A stretch of DNA of 64,000 bases from positions 12,440,001 through 12,504,000 of the forward strand of contig WPIO01000005.1 of NCBI GenBank assembly GCA_009760855.2. Reading direction: 5' to 3'. Made by a program: the position numbers and the translations under genes. The notes below the pieces were generated by a model. That model was not told where the DNA came from and made no database searches. It saw only the letters and a program-made list of their open reading frames with translations. Shown here piece by piece: positions 46,748 to 64,000 of the stretch (positions within the stretch are counted from its first letter, which is position 1; the number at the start of each line of letters is the position of its first letter). The DNA comes from Cristatella mucedo (lineage: Eukaryota > Bryozoa > Phylactolaemata > Cristatellidae).

Positions 46748-49700
46748 CTTCAAAATAAAAAAATATCGCAGTATAATCATACTATTTATGTGGACTACTT
46801 TATATTTGCATGCACAGTATAGAATCTTGACTTCGCTATTGGCTCAGAACTGACTTTCTTGCAAGAAAATATTTTGCCTAACCCTGTACCGTTGACCCTA
46901 AGAAAAAAGCCAGGTCAGGTCTTTCAAGCCGAGTGAGGACTGTTCATTGGCTCTGCATCCGATCTGTCGTCTTGGAGCGCTTTCAGATGGCATCCTCAGC
47001 AGAGCAGACAAATAGTGCCCGATAGAATTGGAAACCGTCCGCACATGGTGACGGATATCTGTAAACTTCCACGCTAACAGTGAGTCAGGTAAAATTTAGG
47101 GGTAGTTGATTGGAAAGCCTCATTATTCATATAGCGGCAGAAGAAGCTTAGCGCCTATCACCTCATCGCTCGCTGCTGGCAATGACGAATTAATTGCCGG
47201 CAGCAATACTCGAACCCGCGACTTGGTCGCGAAGTGCGATCACCGTGCCGGCGAGTCTTAGCACAGAGACAAAGCACGCCATAGGACTGCACAGCCACTG
47301 ACGCCGCTGCACCGGCCACTCTTCGCTGACGCTGCCAGCAGCTACGGCTAGACGCAGACCTGCCCACGGCCGCCGCCGAGAAGGTAATCTAAGACCGAGA
47401 TTATAAATTCTTCAAGGCCACCAATAATGATGCACTTGATAAAGCGCCCTCGGAGAACTTAATCTCTTTCTAGGCGCTTTACATTTGCTGCAAAGGGAAA
47501 TGCAATTGAATGGTGAGTAAAATCATGCTTGAAAAACAAACAAAATGAATAATATGGTTATGGGTGACATGCACAGGGTCAGCATGCAAATGTGGTTAGT
47601 GGCAGCATGCACAGTGTCAGCACGCATAAGCACATCAAGGACGAATCACAGGGACCCACTAAATGCTGTCCTAAATAGGTGTGTTTTTAAGTTCCTTTTA
47701 AATGTGGTCAGGTCAGGGGATGTTCTGACGCAGGTCGGGAGGGAGTTCCAGGCTTTGGGAGCATATGGACTAAATGCACGGTCTCCAAGGATCACGCCCA
47801 TTCTGGCAAGCGGAAAATCTCCCGATCAGAAGTGAACAGTCACTCCGCGAATTCTTTGGGCGTAGAACGTGCATTGTCAGCAATTTCGATTCCGAGCCGG
47901 ACAGCGGCGCGGTGACAGCAGCCGACGACACGCGGACCGAACTCGCCTGCAGGGGCTCTGCGGCGGCGGTGCCGACCGAGATCTACCTGCGTCTTGCGAT
48001 ACGTGAGTCCGGTCTGCTTTGCCAGTCGAGTCCAAGTGTCCTTAGAAGGCCTCGGGTTGACGCCGAATGCCTCTTCGAGTACTTTCCTCTGCTCCTTATT
48101 CAGCAGTGTCCTCGTTCGTCGCGGCTTTCTGACGAAGCTCGCAACGAACGCGTCGTCTGCAGGCTGAATGCTGTCGCTAGCCGCAACGCTGGTCTTGGTC
48201 TCGGGCGACCACGAGGCGTCAAAGCAGCCCGCCAGCAGGTGCGAGGCGTCGGGCGAAGCCTGTCCTAGCAAGTCGTCGGTAGGTATGGTGCCGAGCGAGC
48301 ACACGCTTCCGTTGCTCTCCTCTTCGAGGGCCACCGCCGCCGCCATGGCGCCGCGCGCCGCTGCAAAGCAGTGAGCATCATCTAGCAGGGGCGACGACGA
48401 CGGTGTTTCTCTTCGGAGGCGACCGCTAGCTATCGAGTGTTGGCTATAAGAGCGCGAGCGCGCCCCTGAGCGCCGAGCGCCGGAAGCGCCGAGCTGCGAC
48501 GTGCGCCGGAAGCGCTGCGAGAGCTCGCTCGCGCTGCGCTCTTTGCGCCGAATCTTTGCCATCTTTCCGAGGCGTCGATGCTGTCAAGCCTGGGTAGCCG
48601 TGCAAGGGCTGACATAATAGCGAGCTCAGCGGGCGGCGAAGTCCTGCTCACAAAGCGGAAGCTTTGGCTTGAATCTTAGGGTGCAGGATGCATTAATTTT
48701 GCGATCGGGTCGCGGATGCTCGGGTGCCCAAGTTGGAGTGGAGTTCAAAAATGGTGGCAAAGTGCATAACTTGTTTAATAGAGGAAGGAGTATTAAAGAT
48801 AAATTAATGATCTGCCAGCTTGCCGGGGTAATAAGGTCGTCGTGATCGTTGTTTGAAAAAAAACTGAAAGAGCGTTGTTCAATACTACCAAGATTTAATG
48901 TGGCTCTGGTTAGAGTATTTTTTGCACTCACTGTATTTTAGGCCTTTATTTCACACATTTTCAAGAGACATCAGCAATTACTGAGCCCAGCAATTAGAGA
49001 TAAGGAGAATTGGCTGCCTCCAAGTTGTGGATGGAGCCAGTTTCCTAGGTATTAGCATCAAGACGTAAGTGATTTGCCGTTTCTAATTTTTTTAACTGCG
49101 CATTTAACAGTAGTAGGCGCTCATGATAAATTACTCTCAAAGTACAGGTTAGTTGATCAAACAACCTTATTTATGTAGCGGCAGAGGAGCTTTCACGGCA
49201 ATCATCTCACTTGCAGTGCGTAATAAAGTATTGCCTGCTGAAGGACTCTAACCCACAGCCTGGGTCCTGAAGAGCGAGCACCTTTCCCCTGGGTTAAGAC
49301 TTGGGGGTAATAGCTATGCACTCTGGCGAAATAAACTGGCAGTTTTAGTGGCTTCAACTTACAGCCTTTGATTTCTTCAGGGGACATTCGACTTTCGTGC
49401 TAAGCGATATTTACTAAATCCAAGGGCGAGAAAACGTGCAGTCGCTTTAAACTAATTGGGCAATTTCTTAACGCGTCCTTAAGCCCAGAACCAACCTGAA
49501 TTAATAATAATAATAGTACATTTTTATAGCTCCCTAGGAAAACTCAATCTGTTTCTGGACACTTTACATTTGCTGCAAAGGAAGCACGATCGAATGATTA
49601 GTGGTAGCATGTTTAATGCAGCAAGTATAACATAGTTAGATGTCCTATGCACAGGGTCAGCATGCAAATATAGTTCGTGGCAGCATGCACTGAGTCAGCA

Positions 49701-52700
49701 CGCAAAAGCACACAAATAACGAATCGCATGGAACCACTAAATCTAATTCAATGTTAATAAGATGCGTTTAGCTACTTTTTGAATTTAGTCAAGTCAGGAG
49801 ATGTCGTGACGCCAGTCGGAAGTGAGTTCCTAGCTTTGGGAGCATACGAACTAAAGGCACGGTCTCCAAAAGATTTAAGGAAGTAGCGGATAATCGATAA
49901 CAAATTTAATTGTAATGGAGATTTGAACCCAAGCATTACGGACGTAGCCAAATTCCAAAGGAACTTTCGTCACGTCCATGACCTTTATTTAGCTTTATCT
50001 CTTTATCAATCATCTTTCAGGAGCTTTAGCCCATATCGGAAGAAACTTTTAATATGGCTATAATCTGACTCGCGCAATTTACTGTGGACACTGTTTTCGA
50101 TTCAGTTGGTTTACCGGATCGTAAAAACACCGTCTTCCCTAAGAAATTTGCTTTTTATATCTCTTTTGTACGGCGAATAACTTAGATCTGGCTATTTGTC
50201 TATAAAAATTTCTTTTTCTTTAATTATATATTGCCTTTAAGCTATTCCTTGCAAAATAGTGATGACGAAACTTTTGTATTAGCTCATCACACCGTGCTGG
50301 GCTGTATATTAGTGGTCAGCCACAGCTCAGCTGTTTAAGTGCCTCCTGGCTAGCCTCCGTTAAAGATTTTTTATTGAAGTGCAGCTAGCAGTAAATGCCC
50401 ATGTGGGAATGGCTAAATATTTGTACGCTATAAATTCCTATTTTCTAAGCATTCTTCTTTTACTATCCTTGATAATGCACTTGATAAAGCGCCCTCAGAG
50501 AACTTAATATCTTTCTAGGCGCTTTTCATTTGCTGCAAAGTGAAATGCAATTGAATGGTAAGTAAAATCATGCTTGAAAAACAAACAAAATGAATAATAT
50601 GGTTAGGGGTGACATGCACGGGGTCAGCATGCAAATGTGGTTCGTTATCCAAAGGGCAAACTGAAAATAATACTCTAGCTCCCAACAACATCTCTTTTTC
50701 CTATCGTTAGCGTTCATGTGAAGCTGTTTTTAAAAAAAACGCTCTGACTGCGTAACCAAGCCCTGAGCTTTGGCATAGGGCTTTGCGCATAATTGCGCGC
50801 ACAACTTCAGATGCCGAAACGTAGTTGGTTTTCTCCGGGCCCTCAGCATCACCATATTATCACCTGACGCACGCATCAATGAAATTCTTGGTTGATATCC
50901 TCAATTTTTTCAGGCATCGCATGCGCATTAATTGACGCGTCTCGCAGCTGCCACTGCGCCTTCCTCACCTGTGACGTAGCTCAGAGGTGCGTGCGGCGGC
51001 AGAGCAGCGTGAGATGCGCAGTACATCGAGCCGGCTGCGTCGAAGTGAAGCACCTCGCCTGTGCCGATCTGCCTCGAGCAGGTCGCACATACGACGCACG
51101 ACGTGTGATAGAACGTCCCTCTAATTTTACGGGTGAAGTCGTTGTAGTAGAAGCCCTGTCCACAGCCGATGCATTTGTTGTTCAGGCGGCTGCATACATT
51201 AAAACGAAATACAATGATGCTTTCCTTCAATTTTTTATTTTTGCTTGGTCTTACCTCTATTTTTTTTTATATCGCAGATAAACTAAAAACGCTACGGGAA
51301 AGTCCTTTTACTAGCTGCTGCACTCATTTTCTCACAGAATTTCTACTTAATCTCTACCTTCAAACTCTACTTTATCTAGCACCAGCAAAAGGTTTTACTA
51401 TGAGGGGATTTGCGCGGCTGGTGGCCATGAGCACCACTACCGATGCAGAATGCATGCAAAACCAGCCGTATTAAGTAACAAAAAGACCTACACAAGACTT
51501 ATAATTGACAGTAAAGAAAAAGTTCATGAACATGAACTTCATGAAATATAGAAAGTAAGGAGTACGTCTGATATACAGGCAGGTTGCGCTGCAGAACTTG
51601 CTTCAGAAGTTTGTTCGGCATGCAAGCTATTCTCTGGCCTTCAATCGTAATTAGAAGATGCATCTTCTCAGGGCTGCATACGGTATGGGAGGGTTCGTCT
51701 ATATACCAAAGCAGCGTAAGAAGCTGATGCAGACATCAGCATCATTGCATTCCGTTGTACGTTGAGACATTATCTACACGGCAGGTTTTAATAACATCAT
51801 AAATAACTAGTAATTAAGTTATTTGCTTAGGAATTGCACGCTGTTTCGTGGCAACTATATACAGTATGTTCTTATAATAATAAGCGAAGATCATTACAAA
51901 GTTCCCAATGGTCTTGACTTGTAATTATTGAGTTCAACTGCAAGCTCGTAAAAGGAATACTAGCACTAACGTCTACGAGGACAATTTCATCCGATCTCTC
52001 TAAGTTTGCTACTCCACAAACGCGCGCATAAAGTTTTATGACGCACTATCACCCCTTCAAACGAAATTCAGGTAATCTCTACGCAAAATTGGTAGTAGTC
52101 TTGTGAGCTCAGTAGTACGTCAGTGCAACGCGTACGTCGGATCCTGGCATGCCGAAGTCTCCTAGCATGCCTTACTATTGGGTGTGTTCTTAGGGCAGCC
52201 GCAGCAGATTCATCGATACACGCTCGATACACGTACGGTTTAAGGAGACGCGTCAGCTGGACGAGCTTACTCTCACACGGCAGAGCGCGCAACAAGCAAT
52301 GCTGCGACAAATATTTCAGCGAGAGCATCAGCAGCCACTCTACTCAACGAACGTTTGTCGATTAGCGTTCCGCAGACCACAAGACACGTTTGCGCGACAG
52401 TCGGACGGAATTTTTAGTCGGTCCCACCGGAACTGGCCAAGTAGCGTCACTTTAAGCGATAGCGGCAGTCCGATTCTTTGAGACCTGCTCGCCGATCTGA
52501 GTGCACTCATGAAATGGCGGCAGGCCAGATTATGAGCGCAGAACTCTGACTAGCGGATTCTTAGGTTATCATGACTGCGAACAAGCTATGTCATAAACCA
52601 CGGCCAAGCGGTGTTGGTTTCGCCCAGTGGTTAAGGTGCTCGCCCCGACCAAGGTCTGGCCGAGGTCGTGGGCTCGAGCCCGTGGCATATGTGAAGCGCC

Positions 52701-52753
52701 TGAATAGAGATTAAGTTTTCTTGGGGCGCTATACAAATGAATTATATATATAT

Positions 52754-52809
<56 letters not shown>

Positions 52810-52894
52810 ACATATATATATATATATTATATACCAATATATATATCCTATATATTATAATATAATACTATATAGCCAGCTATCCAACTTATAT

Positions 52895-52973
<79 letters not shown>

Positions 52974-53593
52974 CCTACGTCAAGAAAGTTGGACAGCTGG
53001 CTCCTAGTGTTCGTGCCCGGTAGGAGTGGTGCCCGAGACTTTGAGGCAGGCAGTTGAGAGGTGCTCTGGGCATCGTAAGAGTTGTTGCACGCTACGGTCG
53101 ATGCTAGACACTTTAACCCTCCAACGTCTGTCAAACGGCTGTCAAGTAGACTTCTCTACGCTATGGATGTGGACTCGCTATCGTAAGGTTTGCCTGGCGT
53201 CGTTGCTGCCGCGCTCCGATACCGTCGGCGATGCGTGCGCCTATCAATGCTGCCCCTGCTAGTCGCCATTCCGACGCCAGGTTCAAGAGTCGCCGGTATT
53301 CGTCGCGCGCTGGCGAGGCTGGCAGCGCTGCGAGCGCTTCGCTCGCGGCCGCGCGCGCGCACGGCGTCGGCGCAGGCAGGAAGCCGCCGCCGCCGCTGCA
53401 AGCTCGCAGAGCTCGCTCACCTGCAGAAGTGAATCTTGCAGTACAGCCGACTGCCCAGCCTGTAGCACCTGTCGTGCAGCTCGCGCGCGCACTCCGCGCA
53501 CCGGACGCACGCTTCGTGCCACAAGTCTTCCGAGACGACGACGACGGCGGATTGCTCGCCCACTGGCGCCCCGCAGCCGCGACAGACCCCCAT
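46643..53593 (-). CDS. Highly divergent LIM-homeodomain protein, copy B (290 aa, 4 exons)
   Basis: Exons 53593-53421, 51189-50969, 48360-47987 and 46747-46643 splice with the same phases (2, 1, 0) as copy A. LIM1 ligands: C4, C7, H26, C29, C32, C35, C52, H55. LIM2: C64, C67, H86, C89, C92, C95, C115, H118. The linker (119-210) is twice the length of copy A's and Ser/Ala/Asp-rich. The homeodomain (211-270) ends TQVWFQNRRTKLRR. It has W48, F49, N51 and R53 but Thr at core position 45, where Val/Ile is usual. I count 26 of 60 identities with copy A. The tail is 20 residues. The ATG giving MGVCRGC is chosen because upstream codons are low-complexity Arg/Ser in CpG-rich DNA, although the frame stays open upstream. 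Likely a nuclear DNA-binding regulator; the intact zinc ligands argue against a pseudogene. Confidence 0.87.
47110..47268 (-). mobile_element. SINE-B, copy B intron 3
   Basis: GCGGCAGAAGAAGCTTAGCG, then GGCAGCAATACTCGAACCCG and GACTTGGTCGCGAAGTGCGA. Confidence 0.65.
47425..47800 (-). mobile_element. LINE family A 3' end in LIM-HD copy B intron 3
   Basis: Reverse complement of the 38225-38625 type end, starting GCACTTGATAAAGCGCCCTC. Stops about 190 bp short of exon 3, within intron 3 in the gene's own orientation. Confidence 0.75.
47987..48360 (-). CDS. LIM-HD copy B exon 3 (linker and homeodomain helices 1-2)
   Basis: Acceptor CTTTGCAG with a CTCAC branch-like site upstream; starts phase 1. 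Encodes ARGAMAAAVALEEE, an acidic/Ser linker and the homeodomain to Gln46 (LAKQTGLTYRKTQ). Donor CAG|GTAGAT, weaker than the others. Confidence 0.86.
49150..49305 (-). mobile_element. SINE-B, copy B intron 2
   Basis: GCGGCAGAGGAGCTTTCACG, then GAAGGACTCTAACCCACAGC and ACCTTTCCCCTGGGTTAAG. Confidence 0.65.
49500..49890 (-). mobile_element. LINE family A 3' end in LIM-HD copy B intron 2
   Basis: AATAATAATAATAG tail, then CTTTACATTTGCTGCAAAGG, up to AGTTCCTAGCTTTGGGAGC. Confidence 0.72.
50470..50645 (-). mobile_element. LINE family A 3' end, short, in copy B intron 2
   Basis: AATGCACTTGATAAAGCGCC through AATAATATGGTTAGGGGTGA; almost the same as 47428-47600. Confidence 0.72.
50969..51189 (-). 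CDS. LIM-HD copy B exon 2 (LIM2)
   Basis: Acceptor TATGCAG. LIM2 from NNKCIGCGQGF to MYCASH, then LSYVT before a GTGAGG donor, phase 1. The 9-residue step between the last LIM1 ligand and first LIM2 ligand equals copy A. Confidence 0.9.
52606..52745 (+). mobile_element. SINE-A, copy B intron 1
   Basis: GCCCAGTGGTTAAGGTGCTC, then GAGGTCGTGGGCTCGAGCCC and GGGGCGCTATACAAATGAAT, directly followed by the long TA repeat. Confidence 0.78.
52743..52970. repeat. Long interrupted TA microsatellite
   Basis: About 230 bp of mostly TA units, interrupted by short unique bits near 52830-52900; begins at the end of a SINE-A. Confidence 0.95.
53421..53593 (-). CDS. LIM-HD copy B exon 1 (LIM1)
   Basis: LIM1 from MGVCRGC to LYCKIHFC, ending at GTGAGC, phase 2. 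Very GC-rich; sits inside the CpG island. The start could lie further upstream in the same open frame. Confidence 0.82.
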
Positions 53594-54560
53594 GTCGAGC
53601 CGCGTCTCCTCGGCACGGCTCGTTCCCAAGCGGCGCCAGAAGCTGCCTAATGACGCCGACGAGGGACGCCGCCGCGACACCGCGGCCAGCCAGCCAGCCA
53701 GGCCCGGACGGCTGCTGTTACTACGGGGATTTGTTTTCGCTCTATCGGCGGCAGCGCCGACTGCCCTCCCTCCTCCCTGCAAGTGCGAGCGGCGTCGCGC
53801 GCGCTCGCGCCGGTTGCTTCGATGTGCGCAGCGGAAGAATGAGCGGCGGCGGCGACACCGCCGCCGCCGCCGCTGCGGCAGCATCTTGTCTCACTCCGCT
53901 GCACTCGCTCGCATTCAGCTGAGCAGCTCGCATTGACGGGCCGCCGACCGGCTTGCGGCCGAATAATAAGCGCCCGGCACTCGAGGCCGCTAATCTCGAC
54001 GCGCCGCCGCCCGCGGAGCGGCAGGAGCCAGCCGCCGGCGAGCGCCTGCCCGGGCGTTGCCGCCAGGCTGCAGACCGCGACGGACGAGCGGCGGCGGCGG
54101 CGCCGCATTAGTCGTCCGATTTTGCCGTCGCGACCGCGGAGCGGGAGGCGCCGCTGCCGCCGCCGCCGCCGCCGCCGCGGCCTTCGCTGCCCGCGCGCCT
54201 TCGCGACGGCGCTTCCGAGCGAATCTGCGAGGCGACGACGGGCGTTCGCGTCTGCACAGCCGCCGCACAGCCGCCGCGCTCCGACCGTCCTCCCGCTCGG
54301 CCCGCTCCGCCCGCTTCGGCTCCACTCGCCGTCTGAAAGTCGTCGGGAGAGCGACGGGGCCGGCCTTTTCGGTCGGTTGCAGCTGCGAATCGTCAACCGC
54401 CGGACGCTGCACGCTGTGGCCGCGTGGCCGGCTGCTCGCTTTTCGCTCGCTCCGCCTCGGAGCCTCGGCGCGCGCGCAGCGGACCGTCCGTCCGTCCAAC
54501 GCGCGCCAACCCGCTAACGGATAAGAAATGACAGGCTGGAGGACTTGCTGAACCATGTAG
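53594..54560 (-). promoter_or_regulatory. CpG-rich island upstream of LIM-HD copy B
   Basis: Extreme C+G and CpG density with GCC/GCG triplet runs, directly upstream of the copy B start and continuing through exon 1 to about 53160. The rest of the window is AT-leaning, so this is a likely CpG-island promoter. Long Arg/Ala/Ser-rich open frames here on both strands are composition artefacts. No TATA box was identified. Confidence 0.55.
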
Positions 54561-55429
54561 GCCCGCGTGGGCGCAATCCGTCGCGGCCGAGAGCAAGAAA
54601 AACTATCAGCCACTTTTAACTCATTTTGAAAAATTATGCGAATTGCTGTAACAATGGTAATGTCGAGGTATATGTGAAAAATGTCTGCATATATGAAAAT
54701 AGTTGAGAATACATGTAAGAATGCCAGCAGCTTCAGCTGCCTTCCGGTGGCTCCGGAGCGGATCAATGCAGTGCAGCCCGGTTGTCTGGCTGCAGATACC
54801 GGCTAGCGGCTTGGATCGGGCTACTCTTGCCTCCGGACGCGGAGAGCAGATGCAATGCGTCGCACAGGGCCGGCGGAGGTGAACACCCGCTTGCCGCATC
54901 GGACAGTGCCTTCGTAGCTTCGCCTCGAATCAGGAGCCTCTCCCTTGACAGACAGTCAAATCTACAGCGCTCCAGGGTTGGAGAAGCCACCCGACGTTTG
55001 CCTGTCTTTCCTCAGACTACCGTTGGGTTCCCGCTGAGGCGCCTGCGTGACATTGTGGCTCCCGTCTAGGCCCGAGCTCGTGTCTCTAGTCGGCTTTCCT
55101 GCAAAGAAAGTATCGATTGGGGCAAACCAATAGCCTTAAGCCGAACGCCAGCCCGACAATATCCGCTTCAGCAAATGTTGCAATGAAATAAATGCGCTGG
55201 AATTTTCTTTTCTGTCACAGCAGAAACCGCTATACAGCGAGGTCAGCTCTCTGCGCTCTCTATGCGCTCCGCGCGAAGCGAGGTATTGACAATTAATTTC
55301 CAGCGGCGCCGGCTTGCGCGTTCGCCCGTTTGCTCCACGTCCACGTGTCATGTATATACGACGCTCCTGCTCTGCTGCAACCCGCAAACCAAATAGCAGG
55401 ATGCTGTCGCTTTAATTGACCGGTGCGCA

Positions 55430-55566
55430 TTATTGTTTATCAAGCATGATTTTACTAACCATTCAATTATATTTCCCTTTGCAGCAAGTGTAAAGCGCCA
55501 AGAGACAGATTAAGTTCTTTGAGGGCGCTTTATCGAGTGCATTATTTTTATTATTACTATTATTAC
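55430..55566 (+). mobile_element. LINE family A 3' tail between the LIM-HD genes
   Basis: CAAGCATGATTTTACTAACC, then GCAGCAAGTGTAAAGCGCCA and a TTATTATTACTATTATT tail, 90 bp from the copy A stop codon. Confidence 0.75.
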
Positions 55567-55653
55567 GACAGCCAGGCGATTGCGTGGAACATCATCTCAT
55601 TCTGAGTATCCCGAAATAGCGGTCTTTGAAAAATCTCGCCAACGATGCGAAAA

Positions 55654-62646
<6,993 letters not shown>

Positions 62647-63230
62647 TCTCGCCGGCGTTTCGGAGAAGAGAGAGCGCGCGCGCCTTTGCGAGAGCGAGCG
62701 AGCGAGCGTCGGCCGACGCGCAAGGAATGAACCGCCCGCCCGACCCGACGGCGGCCGGCGAGAGCTTTATTGCTTTATTGCTGAGCTGCGCTGAGACGTC
62801 CGCGACCCGCCCCCCCCCCCCGCGACGTCGGGCTCGCCGCCGGACGCGCTTGAGTGATGAGCGTTTTGACGGGGTCTCCGGCACAGCGGGTGCCGCAGCC
62901 AATCATTGCCTCGCGAGGGCCGCGACGCGTGAGCTCTGGGAAATAGTCGCTCGAAGAAAGACAATTCGAGAATACCAGCGGTCCTGCTACCGACGACGGA
63001 GCTCCGGAACGCAGCTCCCCGCCTCCGCCGCCGCCGCCGCTGCCTTTTTTATTGTGACCGTTATGCAACGCGGCAGACATTAGCGGCCGCCTGCGCTAGA
63101 GCTCGTTTTCGTAGCAGCGACGGCTCAGCGTCTCCTCCGTCGCCACCGCAGCCTTATCGCCGAAGCGCATTGCTGCATCAGCCGCGGCGGCGAGCGCTCG
63201 ACGGCGGCGGCGCATCGTGAATATCTAGGT
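62647..63230 (-). promoter_or_regulatory. CpG-rich island upstream of LIM-HD copy A
   Basis: CpG-dense sequence with CCG triplet runs (around 63010-63040 and 63180-63215) and a C-run at 62810-62821, immediately upstream of the copy A ATG. Likely promoter and 5' UTR by position and composition. Confidence 0.5.
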
Positions 63231-63474
63231 CCGATGGCTATATAGAAATTGCGGGAAAAAAATTGGAAGCAGCGGCGATTGATAAATTAGCGGAAAACGG
63301 GATATAAATACGCTCGGTACGGCCGCCGCTCACAGCCCTTCAACGAGACTGGATTGCTTAGTGTACGGCCGGTACAAGTGTGGCCCCGCGATCTCCGCCC
63401 GGCAAGCAGCCCAGAGTGATAGAGAGAAAAAGTAAAAGTCACGTTAAGGTCGGCTGATTCACAGCTCCATGTAT

Positions 63475-63600
63475 GTAGTGACTGAAGAGCCTGGGTGGCT
63501 ATCGCTCCAAATGCGGCGAGCAGTAAATAATGTCTCGCTGCACTACTTGAATCTGGGTCGCGAAGTGCGAGCTCCTTACTGTTAGGCAAAGACCCGCGGT
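63475..63600 (-). mobile_element. SINE-B, degraded, upstream of copy A
   Basis: GACTGAAGAGCCTGGGTGGC, then ACTTGAATCTGGGTCGCGAA and GCTCCTTACTGTTAGG. Confidence 0.5.
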
Positions 63601-63947
63601 CGATAGAGCGAGCGCGGTTTTTCCACCAACCGCTCCCGCATCGCGGACGCATTTCCGCGTTGATCTCACCCTCGCGTCCACTAGGCTTTCCCTACTAGGG
63701 GAATAAGGGGATAGGTGAGAGACGTGCTGTTTCACTCTGCTTTATCTATTCTCCCTCTCTCGGACAGTAAGTCTTGGCAGCCTCGCGCGTGGCGGCCAAG
63801 GTACGCGCGCGTGCGGCAGAAATCGCTGCGGGCGAGCGCAGGAGCGGGTGCGCGCAAGAATGCAGGAAACTGTTGCAGGTCGCTGTATATATATGTGAGT
63901 TTCCATCCATGTCTTCGTCGTAGTTCTCCGCCGGACATGAGCTGGCG

Positions 63948-64000
63948 CTCACGCGCTAGTTTGACCAAGTGGTTAAGGTGCTCGCCCCGACCGGGGTCTG
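63948..64000 (+). mobile_element. SINE-A, truncated by the window edge
   Basis: ACGCGCTAGTTTGACCAAGT, then GGTTAAGGTGCTCGCCCCG; continues past 64000. Confidence 0.7.

Noticed and set aside
47840-48562. 240-codon frame as a single-exon homeobox gene
   Set aside because: The homeodomain would lack its recognition helix. Splice sites at 48360 and 47987 link it to the LIM2 exon and the WFQN exon in frame.
52889-53134. Open frame encoding Tyr/Ile repeats
   Set aside because: Translation of the TA microsatellite.
53400-54766. Several long Arg/Ala/Ser-rich open frames (150-258 codons) on both strands
   Set aside because: They overlap each other in many frames within the CpG island and have low-complexity products. 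Only the short LIM1 part is supported by family motifs and splicing.

Overview
The window is metazoan nuclear DNA. Protein-coding exons are short (about 95-375 bp, plus one of about 1 kb) with GT-AG introns from 80 bp to 5.8 kb. The introns and spacers are packed with CR1/L2-type LINE fragments, two tRNA-derived SINE families, Tc1/mariner and hAT remnants and long microsatellites. No species is readable from the sequence. Divergent homeobox genes, a retained TEP1-like gene and the repeat mix suit a repeat-rich invertebrate, plausibly a spiralian, but that is inference.

Left half (about 7.0-34.7 kb, minus strand): 15 consecutive exons of a telomerase/vault-associated protein 1 (TEP1) homologue. 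I spliced them by hand and the reading frame stays open across all 14 junctions, giving about 1,110 residues: a Ser-rich N-terminus, then the TROVE RNA-binding domain and its vWA-like end. No further exon was found from 1 to 7021, so the DUF4062, NACHT and WD40 parts expected of the family lie past the left edge. The introns hold one long degenerate LINE (3.3-6.95 kb), other LINE pieces, two Tc1/mariner remnants and many SINEs.

Middle (34.7-46.6 kb): no convincing complete gene. It holds a 2.5-kb LINE of a second family, other LINE fragments, a 185-bp hAT MITE very like the SPIN/URR elements known from tetrapods (39.9 kb), a Tc1 scrap and two unassigned exon-like stretches (41.7 and 44.7-44.9 kb).

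Right part (46.6-62.7 kb, minus strand): a head-to-tail pair of divergent LIM-homeobox genes. Each has four exons with identical intron phases (2, 1, 0), an identical LIM1-LIM2 linker length and nearly equal predicted size (289 and 290 aa). Both resemble the Lhx1/5 (Lim1) class, the right-hand copy more clearly. Both have very short tails after the homeodomain. Each starts inside or beside a CpG-rich island, as expected for developmental regulators. The pair looks like an old tandem duplication in which the left-hand copy diverged faster.
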